From: Symsagittifera roscoffensis
Taxonomy: Eukaryota > Xenacoelomorpha > Acoela > Convolutidae
Assembly (NCBI RefSeq): GCF_963678635.1
Contig: NC_087063.1
Span: 61,605,850-61,669,849, forward strand
DNA length: 64,000 nucleotides
Direction: 5' to 3'
The number at the start of each line of letters is the position of its first letter. Positions within the stretch are counted from its first letter, which is position 1. Positions 29,715 through 40,779 of this stretch are shown here, in pieces. The notes below the pieces were generated by a model. That model was given only the letters and a program-made list of their open reading frames with translations. It did no database searches and was not told where the DNA came from. The position numbers and the translations under genes are program-made.

Positions 29715-30265
29715 GAGTTTAAATTATTGTTCCGACTTTCGATACGAAAGTAACGGAATATTTGTGCTCGGGGTGGGTTATTTTTTTCTTCAGACAAATT
29801 TCGACTTTTTAACTAGCCATTTTTGACGGAATTTTTTATATCATTCAAAAGGTATTGTTGTCCTGAGCTTAAATTTGAAAAGATATTTCACCTGTGATCA
29901 TTTTTCGTAGAGTCATTAGGGTTTAAAGATTGCCATTTTGACCAATTTGGGACAATTAACGCGCGATATAATTCGCGCTATTAACGCGTAAGCGGAGATT
30001 TAATCCGTCTTATAAATCGCTCCAAATTGGTTGAACGAAGCTTATTTGCCATAATTGATTTGTTACAAGGAACGAAATCTCTCTTTTTGTACTTTATATG
30101 GCGTGTGGGGGGATGGTTTTCACAAAAAATTTCAAATTTTAGAAAAAATTTTCATTTTATTTTTTTTTAATTTAATTTTTTTAATGCTTTTACTGCTGCT
30201 CAATAAACCTTAAAAGGCAGTCGGAACATTCAGGGCTTCGCCCTTCGCCCTGATACGAGCAGTCT
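29715..30265 (+). repeat. R2 interspersed repeat, copy A
   Basis: This ~550-bp unit is matched in inverted orientation at 40780-41325 at roughly 85-90% by eye. Landmarks are CGACTTTCGATACGAAAGTA, AACTAGCCATTTTTGACGGA, ACAATTAACGCGCGATATA with a GCGAAT/ATTCGC-like palindrome, TATGGCGTGTGGGGGGATG, and the end GGCAGTCGGAACATTCAGGG then CTTCGCCC and GAGCAGTCTTG. No protein frame. Confidence 0.75.
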
Positions 30266-30289
30266 TGTTTATTTTTGAAAGTTATCTGA

Positions 30290-30670
30290 TACCCTCTAAA
30301 AAGTTTGGTTGTGATTGTTGGCAGCTTCAATGTAGAAAAGAATCCCCTGTGATTGTTTTTTGTAAGGTTATAGGGATTTTTAAATTGCTAATTTGTTGAA
30401 TTTGGGATAATTAATGCGCGATACATTGCGTTCTTATTACGCATCAGCAGCGGATTGAAATTGTCCAAATAGAATTAGGGCAAATCATTTGGTACTGTTT
30501 TTATAATTCGAGATGCTAATATGTATTTTAGTATCTAACATAGCCAAAAATGATTTAAAAATGTTTTGTTTTTTACTTATTTCATCTTTTTCTCAACCAC
30601 AAATTTGAATTGATTTTAGAGTGCAGTCGAATCATTCAGGGCTTTGACCAGCTCTACAAGCATTCTTGTA
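30290..30670 (+). repeat. R2 interspersed repeat, copy B
   Basis: It is a diverged second unit directly after copy A, with CCCCTGTGATTGTTTTTTGT, TTGGGATAATTAATGCGCGA and the end GTGCAGTCGAATCATTCAGG. It belongs to the same family. Confidence 0.65.
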
Positions 30671-32614
30671 GTGAGTTTAAATACTTAAAGAATTGCTGCG
30701 ACATACCAATAAATGTTTATATTATCGAAAAAATTTCTGCCGGCAGTGTTTTGAAATTATAGAAACAAGTTTTACAGATAGCTGAAGCTTCAAAGTTTAT
30801 CCTAAAATCTTTAATAATTATCCTCATGCATTTGTTTGATTTGTAAAAATTTCTATGACTGTTTACGCCCAAAAAATTAAAGCATATAATTGTTTGTAGT
30901 TTTATTCATATGATGCGCAATTAAATTGAAAAACGTAAGATAAGTTTTGAATAAGTGGTGATTGTTTGGTAATTTAAAAGCCATAGACATACAGTATCAT
31001 TGTGCTGATCTTTTGATAATGTCACATGAATAGTGCCAGAACAGTGTCCGGTAAAGAAGACGACAGTAGATAAGGCAACAGTTGTTTTTGATGGGATTTT
31101 GAGGCGGTGTTAGGAAATAGAAAGACCTAAATATACTTCTTCGGCTGCTTTTTTGAGCAGCAGTGAACCAATGTTTAAATTCAAATACTGTAACAGGGGT
31201 GAATTTGAATTGCAATTCAGCAATGTACCACTTTTGCTGCAGTGTTTTGACACATATAAGGCAGGATGTATCAGTCAAATTACCTCGATTAACTCAGCAA
31301 TCGATCTTAAATAACTCAGTGGTCTTTCATCAATGAATCAGAGAAAAATGAATGAAAAACTTCGTCATATTTGGTTCTGAAGCACTTTCTTTAGTGAACT
31401 TTTAATGTATATTTTATCTTTGTCGTAACTTGTCAATGGTCTGGGGCGCAGAGGTAAAAAGCTTACTACATGAGCAGCAAAGTGAGGGTTCAGTTCATGT
31501 GGGGAATTTGTAAATTATTTTTGCCTTCTGATAAAACCGAAAAAAATCAATGTTCAAGCCATGAATCATAAATAAAACAATTCAATTTTCTTCAGCTTGT
31601 TAGACGAATCTTTGGCTGAACATCATTAAACTGCACTGTACAGAAAAAGATTTATGACAACCAAAAACTGAAAAAAATTTGAGACGTTTCTGAACTGCAA
31701 TGCAACTTCAACCCGGGTTGCTTGTGCCTAAACTATATTGACTAATATGATTCAAAAAGCTTATTCTTTATACCGCTCCGAAAGTGGTCACACTATTTAT
31801 TGATGTTTTTGAAATAACCTACTTTTTGAAGTTTTTTTACCTATCGAATTAATTTTAAAATTGCGAAAAATGGAGGCTAATTCTTTGGATGCTAATACTT
31901 TTCTGTCGTCTAAATGTCTCGTTCTTAGGGTCCTGTCGTCTTTTGTACCTAGCACCCCGGGGAATACCTAACGGATATTACGTGGAAATGAAAGGAAATA
32001 TGCCTACATGAATAACTGAAATGAATGCTTTTACTCCCTGCCCAAAACTCACTCGATGTTTTTTTTATATTTCGAGATGTAAATATTCAAATCGTATTTC
32101 AAGTCCTGCTGCAATGTAAAGGCTACCCGATTATAAAAGCATAAGAAATTAGGTTAGAATAATCATAAAAAACTATAGCGTTTAGCAATTTATGTGCAAA
32201 AAAACCACGAAGCTTTTTCTTTGTTCCGTAAGTTCAAAAACGTTCCGACCGTCCCATTGATGGGTTGTGGGCTGGAGGGGGGGGGGGGGAGGTGTGTGCT
32301 GGGGCTACGAAACTATGGCCTAAAACGGGTTTTTGTCATGCAACATCAATTACTTACCAACGACTCTACTATAAAATGGCGGGTGTTTCAGTCGTGATCT
32401 GTTGATTTGAAAAGTAAGTTTGTTTTAGTGTCACGCAAGTTTTCAGTTTCATTTACTGCCAAAATATGGACGGAAAGAGCCAATGTCAGCCTAGTACTTA
32501 CCACTGTTTGACTTGGTACTATTTAACTTAAAGAAATATCTAATTTATTTAAGGGAGCTTTTTTAAATCACTCCTGTTAGCCGGCTTTTTTGAAATTACC
32601 TTTTAGTTAGCCAT
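30671..32614. other. AT-rich stretch left of the gypsy element
   Basis: No firm gene. On the minus strand near 31186-31278 a patch reading TDTSCLICVKTLQQKWYIAE is exon-like but has no confirmed splice partners. A tRNA-like patch at 31446-31505 is listed separately. Confidence 0.3.
31446..31505 (+). repeat. tRNA-like sequence
   Basis: GGGGCGCAGAGGTAAAAAGC resembles an A-box region and, about 30 bases later, GAGGGTTCAGTTC resembles a B-box. Compact SINE heads look like this. No complete cloverleaf. Confidence 0.3.
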
Positions 32615-32920
32615 TGACATTTGCCGAGATTTAAAGGACAAAACTAGATTGTTCGTAATAGTGAATTGATAGATTAGTTGCTTAGATTCTTGGTTATTTT
32701 AGATTTAGTTAGTCAGAATCTGACTAAGAGAAACAAGTTAAATAAAGGTTGAGTAAAGTTTACATCTAGCAAGCGTTGTAATAGAACATATGAGTGATCA
32801 CACACAGTGTGTCACTCAATAAGGCCAAACCAGTGACCTTGAGCAGACTGGTATACAAATCTGCAGCATGCCTGCAAAAGACAATAAATCAAATGAGGTA
32901 CTAAATGTCGCCTCATCACA
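32615..32920 (-). repeat. gypsy 3' LTR
   Basis: 306 bp, flanked on the left by GCCAT. It differs from the other LTR at about five positions (near 32708, 32717-32718, 32787 and 32871). TG...CA ends. Confidence 0.92.
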
Positions 32921-32928
32921 TTCCCCGC
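32921..32928 (-). promoter_or_regulatory. polypurine tract, gypsy element
   Basis: The minus strand reads GCGGGGAA directly before the LTR start TGTGATG. It is a short tract with one C, in the canonical position for plus-strand priming. Confidence 0.5.
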
Positions 32929-33105
32929 GGAAAGGAAAATTTTTGAAGAAACCAAAAATTGTTCAATAATTAAATAAATAAATAGACTGCACCCCTAAGC
33001 ATTAATATTAGATAGCACCCCTATCCCGTAAAAATGCATGGTGACGAAAATAATGTTAACATAACGAAGTTTTGTTAGAAGTTTGAAACTGAGTTTTAGC
33101 GACAA

Positions 33106-33960
33106 TCAATTTCCGTCCTGAGCTGTATCCAGCGAGGATGAGAATGGCGCCTCCGGAGAAGTTAGGTGTGAACGGTCCCGAAGGAGAGGTCGCCGTTTAG
33201 GTGACTGTGAAGATGGTAGGACACTTTTGGAGGGTAATATGTCAGCTTCTTTTTCCAGCGATTTGTCTTCTTCCACCGATTTAACAGAGTGTCGTAATGG
33301 GTCGCCAAAGAATTTTGTGGCTCTTTTGCTACGAGATGAAGTACGAGTGCCTTCCGAATCATCCGTAACCGGTTGAGCTGGGAGAGAAAGAGATGGGAGC
33401 GACGAATATGGGTCTGCTTGAGCACTCTTCCCTGGAAGAACTGGACCCTCGGAGTCGACCACGTCAAGTGGTAGCTGATGTAGACCAGCAGCCAAAGTTG
33501 AAGGGACAACAGGCTGAGTGATGGGCGGTAGAGACACACAAGTATCCATTGAAGACTGGCCCGGTGTGAGGAATGAGTTGCCAAACGTGACAGGCAGTGA
33601 TTCGTCATGTAACCGTAATCGTTTTTCCATTGGAGTAGATATCCGAGTTTCGTGCGAAGCGTGTTGGTCGGGAGGACTCTCATTAGACGAATCAACAGTA
33701 AGATCCACCACCGCCGGTAGTGACACGCTCGTGTTAGCTGGCCGTTTTTTAAGCAACGTCAGATGAGATGCGCGAGTAACAGGTTTCTTCCCCCCACTTT
33801 TTGAAGATATTCCAGAAGATTGGAGACGATCACCTAGTGTTGCTGAAAAGTTATTATTCAAGTTAGGCTTAAGGCAGACATGATTTTTTCGATAAACTTT
33901 TCCCTTGTCAGTAACATAGGTGTGATCGGTGATGCGAGTAATTTTGAATTTCGCAAGCTT
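33106..33960 (-). pseudogene. gypsy C-terminal extension of pol
   Basis: Past an 8-base T run (33968-33961) the reading frame changes; the new frame first gives KLAKFKITRITDHTYVTDKG, the expected tail of the integrase C-terminal barrel, then about 250 residues rich in Ser, Pro and Asp/Glu (SVSLPAVVDLTVDSSNE; RSKRATKFFGDP). The extension has no recognised domain and looks disordered. The frame change in a homopolymer suggests a one-base indel. Confidence 0.6.
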
Positions 33961-36709
33961 AAAAAAAAGGTTTGCCAGACTGACGATCTATAATTTTTCT
34001 AAACACTCTCACACGGTTAGGATCGGATAAAAGGAGAGTTTCTAGTTTACTTGTTTTGGACTGCCGACGGGGTTGAAGTGTCGGTAAACGGCGAACAGTA
34101 TCCGAGGCCCCTGGAGGCGTAGTAGCTGATCTGTCTTCCGCGAAGCAGAGCGTTTTGCGAGAAAGGCCTGTTTTTAATGACTGGGCCAAATCCGAATGGC
34201 GACTCGACAGCTCCTGTAGAACCCGCTTTCCCCCATCTGGCGGAAGGTTCCTCTTCTGCTGTGTCCAATTATTAGCCGCCCGGGCAAGATCAGCTAGCGC
34301 TTTGTACGGTTCACTCTCAGCAATGTTTCCCTCTAGTGAGAACATTGGGTTGAAGCGCGGAGTAATCTGAGGACTGAGACTGCCTCTGGGCACCACCTTG
34401 ACACGATCTCGACTATAGTCCTGACTGGCAATTTGATCCGGCGTTAAGAGGTTGCGTTCGAGTCTTTGTGCTGAAGTATCAGAATTAACTATATTATGAA
34501 AAGCTTGTGATCATTCAGTATTGGGCTTACGTCCGAAGTGCATTTCAAAAGGTGACTTCTTAAGTGTAGAATGATTATTTTTACGAATATCTTCTATTAT
34601 TCGATGGAGTACTTCTTTAAAATTACGGAAAATAGGGTCCAGTTGTTCAGTACCTAACTTGCGTTTTATAGTCTGTATCGTACGTTCAACGAAACCAGAG
34701 CCTCGATGGTCTCCGACTGGAGAAAGGATATGTTTAATACCTTTACTAGAACAGAATTGTTGTACGATGTCGTTTTTAAACCCAGAGCCTTGATCGGTCC
34801 TGATAGAATGAGGTAACCCATGAATTCGGATATAAGATTCAAGAAATTTCGTAACCTTTTTAGCCCCAGTAGTTTTTGTAATAAGTACGGAAGGAAATTT
34901 CGAGAAGCGATCGATAGCTACTAAGAGGAATATTTTCACACCTTTGTCATCCACAATAGGACCAGCAAAATCTAACTGCAACTCCTGATTTGGCCCCGTC
35001 AACTGGGGCAAAGATTGAGCGGTATGAAAAGTTTTAACGGGCTTTAGGTTCTTACCATACAGTGTGCATTTGCGGCAATTCTCGCAGGTGTCGACTATCT
35101 GCCGGTTCAAGAACGGCCACCAAATGTACTCTGAGGCTGACATCATGGCCTCTTGGCCCGGATGCGACCGATGAATGCGGGCAAGGAAGGCTGGCCTCAA
35201 AACTTCTGGGATGGCCAGTTTGTTGTCAATTATCACACAGTTGTTGACAACCGCTGCCTTGGGCCAAAATTGGGCCATGTAGGCTCCGAGTTTATTAAAA
35301 CTGGAAACGTTCTTGCTATTAATAGCCCGTTTCATCGGGCCCAGAAATCGGTCTTCCTCTGTGAGCTCGGCTAAAAGATCAGCGTCGAATAATCCTGGTA
35401 GTCCCACAATTTCTTTCTTGGACTTTGAGACGATAGGTTTTCCACCATTGATTGCATACACACCAACTTTATCAGCAATGTGGATTATCCCCGGTCTTGA
35501 TGATCGGCATTTCTTCATAGCTTCCAAAAGCTGGTTGTGTCCCTCCCTTCTAGAGGCAGTTCTGGCAGCCACAAATCGAGTCTTCGCCGCACACTCTCTG
35601 GTCCGATTACGTTGGCGCACCTGATCCAGGCAAGAGATTTGTCCTACTTGACGAGATCTTACTGAAGGGCGCGGGCTCGGCCGTCGAAAGTTAGGGGAAC
35701 TCAAGGTGACATTTTCGACAAAAGAGAGAAGTTCTGCTTGATCCTCCATTGAGCTGTGTGATGGGTGTGATTTAGTAAGGTTAGCTGGTTGAGTTGATGG
35801 TTTGTCGTTAGTATGTTGAAGAGCGGAATGTGGTAGTGCAGTAGGATTAGATGGATTCATGTTGTAGTTGATAGATGAGTGAAATGAAAGAGATTTATTT
35901 GAGTTAGAAAAAGATGAGAAGGAATAGTTGCAACTATCTTTTAACAATTCAGGTCGGAGACAATGATTCCAGTCGAGCGAATTTGGTTTGCGATTATTAA
36001 TTAGCATACCGGTTTCTGATTGGTCAATTCTGAAACAACATGACTCGACGCCCTCACTCGGTGAGAGACCGTACGCGCGAATTTGCATAACGTGATTTGA
36101 TTGGTCGAGAAAACAACTTGATTTCAGAGTTTGAGGCACAGCGACCTCTTGCGACGGGGAACATATTTTACTAGCCGAATCAAGTATATTGAATGTATTA
36201 ATAAATGATAAGGCCGAATTGAAAGCCTCAATAGACTTTACAACAAAAAGTTCATCGTAAATTGATGGCGCTGGAGCTGAGAAGGTTGGATGGCAAGAAA
36301 GATAGTCCACAATGCCTAACGTAACCCCAGGCACGTGAATAACTTCAAAGTCAAATGGTAGTAACCGGTCCGCCCAACGCGAAAGGTGTGACTGATAGGA
36401 TTTGTTATTATAATTTTCGCTTAGTGTCAAAATGATGGCTTTGTGGTCGGTTAAAACTTGAAAACGATTTCCCAACAAATAAGTACGAAAATGTTCGCAC
36501 GCCCAAACGATCGCCAACAATTCAAGTTCATTCGTACTATATTTTGTTTCAGCATTATTGAGAAAGCGTGAGGCAAACGCAGTTGGAGCCCAAACCCCCG
36601 GCTCGATCTCCTGTTCCAAGCATGCTCCTAACCCGTTATGACTAGCGTCACATTTTACCCGAGACTTTTTTGAAGAGTCATAATGGAATAAATTGGGAAT
36701 GTTAGCCAA
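33959..36709 (-). pseudogene. gypsy RNase H and integrase
   Basis: RNase H motifs are KCDASHNGLGACLEQ, NELELLAIVWACEHF and LTDHKAI. After a linker of about 370 residues comes the zinc motif (RIHRSHPG ... CENCRKC), then integrase with LQLDFAGPI, RTDQGSGF and HRGSGFVERT giving D, D and E with 35 residues between the last two. A TGA at 34513-34511 interrupts shortly after MHFGRKPN, and the same frame continues to 33959. The catalytic residues are all present, but the protein is interrupted. The linker is far longer than the short spacer usual in gypsy pol. Confidence 0.8.
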
Positions 36710-36737
36710 CAGATTTATAATACTCTTGAAGGCATTA

Positions 36738-37960
36738 TCTTATTCCTCCCCCCACCGGAAAGACTGTTTATTACATGCCTTTAAAGATTCTCGAAAATGA
36801 ACGGTATAGGTGTGTAGGTCAGGTATGAATTGTTGTAAATGATTTAACAACCCCATAAACGAGCGGAGCTGCTTTAAAGTTTTGGGGGGTTTCAGTGATC
36901 GGATCGCATCTATCTTTGAAATTTTCGGAGAGTACACGTAACCTAACCAAGTTAACTGGTTTACTGAGAACTCGCACTTACTGAATTTCAATGCCCAGCC
37001 TTCTGCGTCGAGTCGCTGCATCACTCTCTCGACCAAATTATTATGATCTTGGACATCTCCCTTCGTGACTACTAGGATGTCGTCCAAGTAACAAATTACA
37101 CCTTCTAATCCTTGCAATGTACAATCCATCGCCTTTTGAAACTCAGTCGGCATGTCGGTCAACCCATAGAACCCTGTCTTAAACCGATAAGTCCCCGTAG
37201 CATCTCCACACAAAATATTGAAATTACAGTGACTGCTGGTAACTGATGACAATGGCAGCTGACTGAAAGCATATTTCAAGTCTAACGAGGTGAACCAAAC
37301 GGTGCCAGGTACGTCTTTAGTGATTATTTGGGCCACCGAATCAACAAGTTCGTGTTTATTTGGCATCTGGTATTTATTCTTCCAGATTTGCGCGTTCATC
37401 GGTTTAGCGTTTAAGGCGAGTTTTATCGAGCCCTCCTTCTTGGCGGTCAGTACAATGGGTGCTATGAAATAATCGGTTGTACATTTATCCAATTTCTCAA
37501 TGTGACCTTGTTTTACCAATTGTTTGATCTCATTAGCGACTCTATCCTGGATGTGAATTGGGACTTTACGTCCCTTAACTTGACGCGGTACCAAAGGATA
37601 CTTGAAATTTGTAAACACTTTGTGGTTTTTTGATCTTCCTAATCGATTAAACACATGCGCGTATTTTTTGGCGAAGAAAGAACTCCAATAATCAGAGATA
37701 GGATCTTGGTTCTGAACTTCCAGTTGCTGGACGTGTTCTGCCCTCAGTTGGGTGGTCACTACACCCAGTTGGTCTTGCAGGTCTAGACGCAACAGATTTC
37801 TTGTTCTGTTCTCGGAGACAAGAAAACAAGCCTCTTCCACTCTCCAACCACTAGACGAGATCGGGAGACAAACTGAGCCAAGGAGGCGAATCGGTTTTTT
37901 ATTGTAATCGACATACAGAGTGTCTATAGGGTACCGTGCAATATCTCGAAATTTGAAAGA
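36738..37960 (-). pseudogene. gypsy reverse transcriptase (with end of protease)
   Basis: The frame reads in from about 37960 (ATPSFKFRDIARYPIDTLYV, the second half of the protease) and continues through PLVPRQVKGRKVPIHIQDRV, FTSLDLKYAFSQLPL (first catalytic Asp) and CYLDDILVV (YLDD box) to FRWGEE, where TAA (36740-36738) stops it. RNase H continues in the same frame after the stop. Palm residues are intact. RT would copy element RNA to cDNA in the virus-like particle. Confidence 0.8.
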
Positions 37961-38402
37961 CGGGGTTGCGTTGTAATATTAAATAACAAGTCCGTTTATT
38001 AATAAATGAGACCGGACTTCCAGTGTCGATAGTTGAATAAAAAAAACTCGATCCCGTACGCAGCTGGATACTAAGGCTTCTCGGTTTTCCTTTGTTTGAT
38101 CTGAGGAGCTCAATGCTATCTATCTTAACGGCACTTTCTAGCTGTAACACACTGTATTCAGGTTCGCTATCATAATCTGCATCTATGAAGTTGCAATCGA
38201 TTGAGGGGTCTGTCACTTCCTCACTATCATCGACCAAATTGACACGCCGTCTTGATGAATTACAACATTTAGCAAAGTGACCTCGTTTTTTGCAAAGGTT
38301 GCATGTAACCTCTCGAGCGGGACACGACTTTCTGTGTTCCGGGCTAAAAGGATTGCCACAGAAATAGCATGCTTTGTTGCTTTTGTTACTTTGTGTATTT
38401 TG
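37899..38402 (-). pseudogene. gypsy zinc knuckles and aspartic protease
   Basis: Directly after the gag TGA, in the same frame, come two zinc-binding motifs: CYFCGNPFSPEHRKSC and CNLCKKRGHFAKCC. Then an acidic linker (DDSEEVTDPSIDCNFIDADY) and the protease motif STIDTGSPVSFIN with the catalytic DTGS. The frame is lost near 37975, and the rest of the protease continues one base over. Confidence 0.75.
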
Positions 38403-39293
38403 TCAATTATAGTTGTTCTGAGGAGTATTCCGCTTTCCTCTAGATGACTGTATTGAGAAAGTGGGCTCTTGTTTTACCTTTGTAATGCCGGTAACCTGGT
38501 TATGCGGGAGTAGTTTTTGGAACTGGGCCGACGTGCTAGCCCCCTTTTCACACTCCAGAGCGAGTTGAAATGTATCATCTAAGTTTGCTTTTGCCTTAAT
38601 CAGTTGCTGTTGAACATCCACATCACGAATTCGTCCTATGAAAAGATCTTTCAGGGTATCCCTCTCTTGATCACGTGGCCAATTACACAAGGCAATTTGA
38701 GCACTGAGACGAGCGTAAAATGAAGAAAAAGTATCGTTTTCCAAGATAAAGATATTATTGTACAGTTTAATGCGCTCAACAGTATAATCGCGTTCTATCT
38801 TGAATAGTACTTCGCAAGCCTGGTGAAAATCCCGAAAAGAGGTAACACTAATGTCCGTATGCGGGTAAGAATCCGCGAAGCGTCGTTTTCCATCGTTTCC
38901 TAGAGCGAAAAACAGCCGTGACTTCAGTCGGGCTTCTGCTTCGTGACAAAACCAGTTTAAGCCTATTGTAGGGCCTTTCCTTCTGCGCTCGGTATTGAAC
39001 TCATTAACGCGACGAATCGCTGCCTGATCTCTGAGGAGGCGTGCATCGGTCTCCGCAGCGGTTTCCGTTGCACCTACAGTCACAGCTTTTGGAGGTGGTT
39101 CGTCTATGACCTCCACGGGTTCTGCTAATACATCCTGCGGGTTCAGATTATTTTTCAACCCCACTAACAGGAAGAATTGTAAAATCCAAGATTCCCAAAG
39201 AAAAGGCGGGTTAATCGAAGGTTTTGCCCAAAACGGTGGAATACCCATCAGGTCAGTCCTGTCTTCGTTCACAGGAACTGCTGGCTGCGCCAT
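38403..39293 (-). CDS. gag: gypsy gag
   Basis: 296 codons from ATG (39293-39291) to TGA. It encodes MAQPAVPVNEDRTDLMGIPP, a capsid-like helical region (FEVLFKIERDY-like EVLFKIERDYTVERIKLYNN; FSSFYARLSAQIALCNW) typical of gypsy gag, and a basic tail. The start codon straddles the LTR/primer-site boundary: its A is the last LTR base. The zinc knuckles lie beyond the TGA in frame, so the stop either separates gag from gag-pol or is a mutation. The next Met is at codon 16. Confidence 0.75.
   Translation of the reverse strand: MAQPAVPVNEDRTDLMGIPPFWAKPSINPPFLWESWILQFFLLVGLKNNLNPQDVLAEPVEVIDEPPPKAVTVGATETAAETDARLLRDQAAIRRVNEFNTERRRKGPTIGLNWFCHEAEARLKSRLFFALGNDGKRRFADSYPHTDISVTSFRDFHQACEVLFKIERDYTVERIKLYNNIFILENDTFSSFYARLSAQIALCNWPRDQERDTLKDLFIGRIRDVDVQQQLIKAKANLDDTFQLALECEKGASTSAQFQKLLPHNQVTGITKVKQEPTFSIQSSRGKRNTPQNNYN
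39274..39292 (-). promoter_or_regulatory. primer-binding site of the gypsy element (tRNA-Ser-like)
   Basis: Immediately inside the 5' LTR the minus strand reads TGGCGCAGCCAGCAG. TGG complements the tRNA CCA end. From memory of animal tRNA-Ser(UGA), the 3' end would pair with TGGCGCAGCGAGCAG, one mismatch in 15. The tRNA assignment is an inference to be checked against the species' tRNA set. Confidence 0.55.
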
Positions 39294-39598
39294 GACATTT
39301 GCCGAGATTTAAAGGACAAAACTAGATTGTTCGTAATAGTGAATTGATAGATTAGTTGCTTAGATTCTTGGTTATTTTAGATTTATTTAGTCAGGCTCTG
39401 ACTAAGAGAAACAAGTTAAATAAAGGTTGAGTAAAGTTTACATCTAGCAAGCGTTGTAATAGAACATAAGAGTGATCACACACAGTGTGTCACTCAATAA
39501 GGCCAAACCAGTGACCTTGAGCAGACTGGTATACAAATCTGCAGCATGGCTGCAAAAGACAATAAATCAAATGAGGTACTAAATGTCGCCTCATCACA
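39293..39598 (-). repeat. gypsy 5' LTR
   Basis: 306 bp with TG...CA ends, followed on the right by the GCCAT target duplicate. It drives transcription toward lower coordinates. Its last base is also the first base of the gag ATG. Confidence 0.92.
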
Positions 39599-39603
39599 GC
39601 CAT

Positions 39604-39989
39604 AAACTATGCAAATGAACTAACTGTGGCATAAGCTACTTTGATGGTTTTCATTAAAAGCTCTAACTGAGGAGATAACTGACTGTATATTAAAAAGGGA
39701 CGAATTTTTAAGGACAAGTTTATAATTTGTTGTTATTCAAAAAAAAATAAACTAGTGCTAAAAAATGTTTTACTGCGTATGAGCTTTTTCAGTTAAACTG
39801 TGAAATACTGCAGTGTTATTTCGCCAAGGGATATAATTCATGGTTTTGTTGCGTTAGAAAAGCGTCGAATTACTTGAGCTTAAAACACTGGTAGTTTGAA
39901 GTTTTACTGAAGTCTCAAACCCTTTCCTAAACAAGTGTCGAAACTTCTGTATCAATTATCAAAATTTGTCAGTTTTGCACTAATTTTGA
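39604..39989. other. AT-rich spacer
   Basis: No gene seen between the gypsy element and the next R2 copy. Confidence 0.4.
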
Positions 39990-40480
39990 CTGAAGCAAGA
40001 CTGCTCGTTTATCAGGGCAAATCCCTGAGTGTTCCGGCTGTCCTTTAATTTACATCGAATAAATTTTGGGAAAAGACAGTATTGAAAACCTATAAATTTT
40101 GGACAATATCAACGTGTAAACATTTGAGTCGTCCGAAGCCAGCCTCAATTCAATTTGGAACAATTTTGTTCAGCGGGATATCCGCAACGCATAACTAACT
40201 CGCGTTACGCTCTCAAAATTATGAATAAACTCTTCAAAGCGCGCATAATTTAGTCCAGAACATAGCAAACTTGGCAATTTTCAAACCCGCAGAACTTTAC
40301 AAAAATTGATTGGAAGTCAAATGTCTTTTTACATTCGAATTCAAGAAGCCGATATCCTTAATTGAGTCTAAAAATTTTTGTTTAAAATTATTATTTCGAT
40401 CGGTGAAAACTGACTGAATAAAGAAACCACACCGAGCATAAATCTTTCGGAACAATAAACTATTCGGTTAGTAGTGATTT
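39990..40480 (-). repeat. R2 interspersed repeat, copy B'
   Basis: Inverted relative to the copies at 29.7-30.7 kb. The plus strand starts CAAGACTGCTCGTTTATCAG and ends near the 'ttcggaacaata' motif. Diverged from copy A' but with the same landmarks in order. Confidence 0.6.
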
Positions 40481-40779
40481 CCGTCATAGAAACCTAACGC
40501 CGCAAATAAAACTAAATATCAAAACTTAGCCATTCTTAGACTAATCATCCGCTACTCTGAACTAGTTTCTTTACTTTGGCTTTCCAAAATGAGTTTTGCC
40601 TTGTTTTTACCAAATAAAAAATGCTTAAAGAACAATAAATCACATTTACAGAATATGTTCACCGATGGTAACTAGATTTTCGTGCAACAACAAAAAATTT
40701 TCGACAAAACGTACTTATGAAAGATTTTTCCTCGAAAAACTTATGATTCACCAGGAGAATGAAATAATCTATAACTTGA

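Larger units (their letters stand above)
32615..39598 (-). mobile_element. Ty3/gypsy LTR retrotransposon, nearly full length, non-functional
   Basis: Two 306-bp LTRs (32615-32920 and 39293-39598) start TGTGATGAGG and end AAATGTCA on the minus strand. A 5-bp target duplication GCCAT sits at 32610-32614 and 39599-39603. Minus-strand order is LTR, primer site, gag, zinc knuckles, protease, RT, RNase H, long linker, integrase, C-terminal extension, purine tract, LTR. The LTRs differ at about five positions. Coding is broken by in-frame stops at 38403-38405 (TGA), 36738-36740 (TAA) and 34511-34513 (TGA) and by frameshifts near 37975 and 33961-33968. The insertion is therefore moderately old or was made from a defective template. 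Confidence 0.92.

Noticed and set aside
33162-33766. Overlapping frames within the gypsy C-terminal extension
   Set aside because: They lie in other frames of the same segment; the pol-continuing frame explains it.
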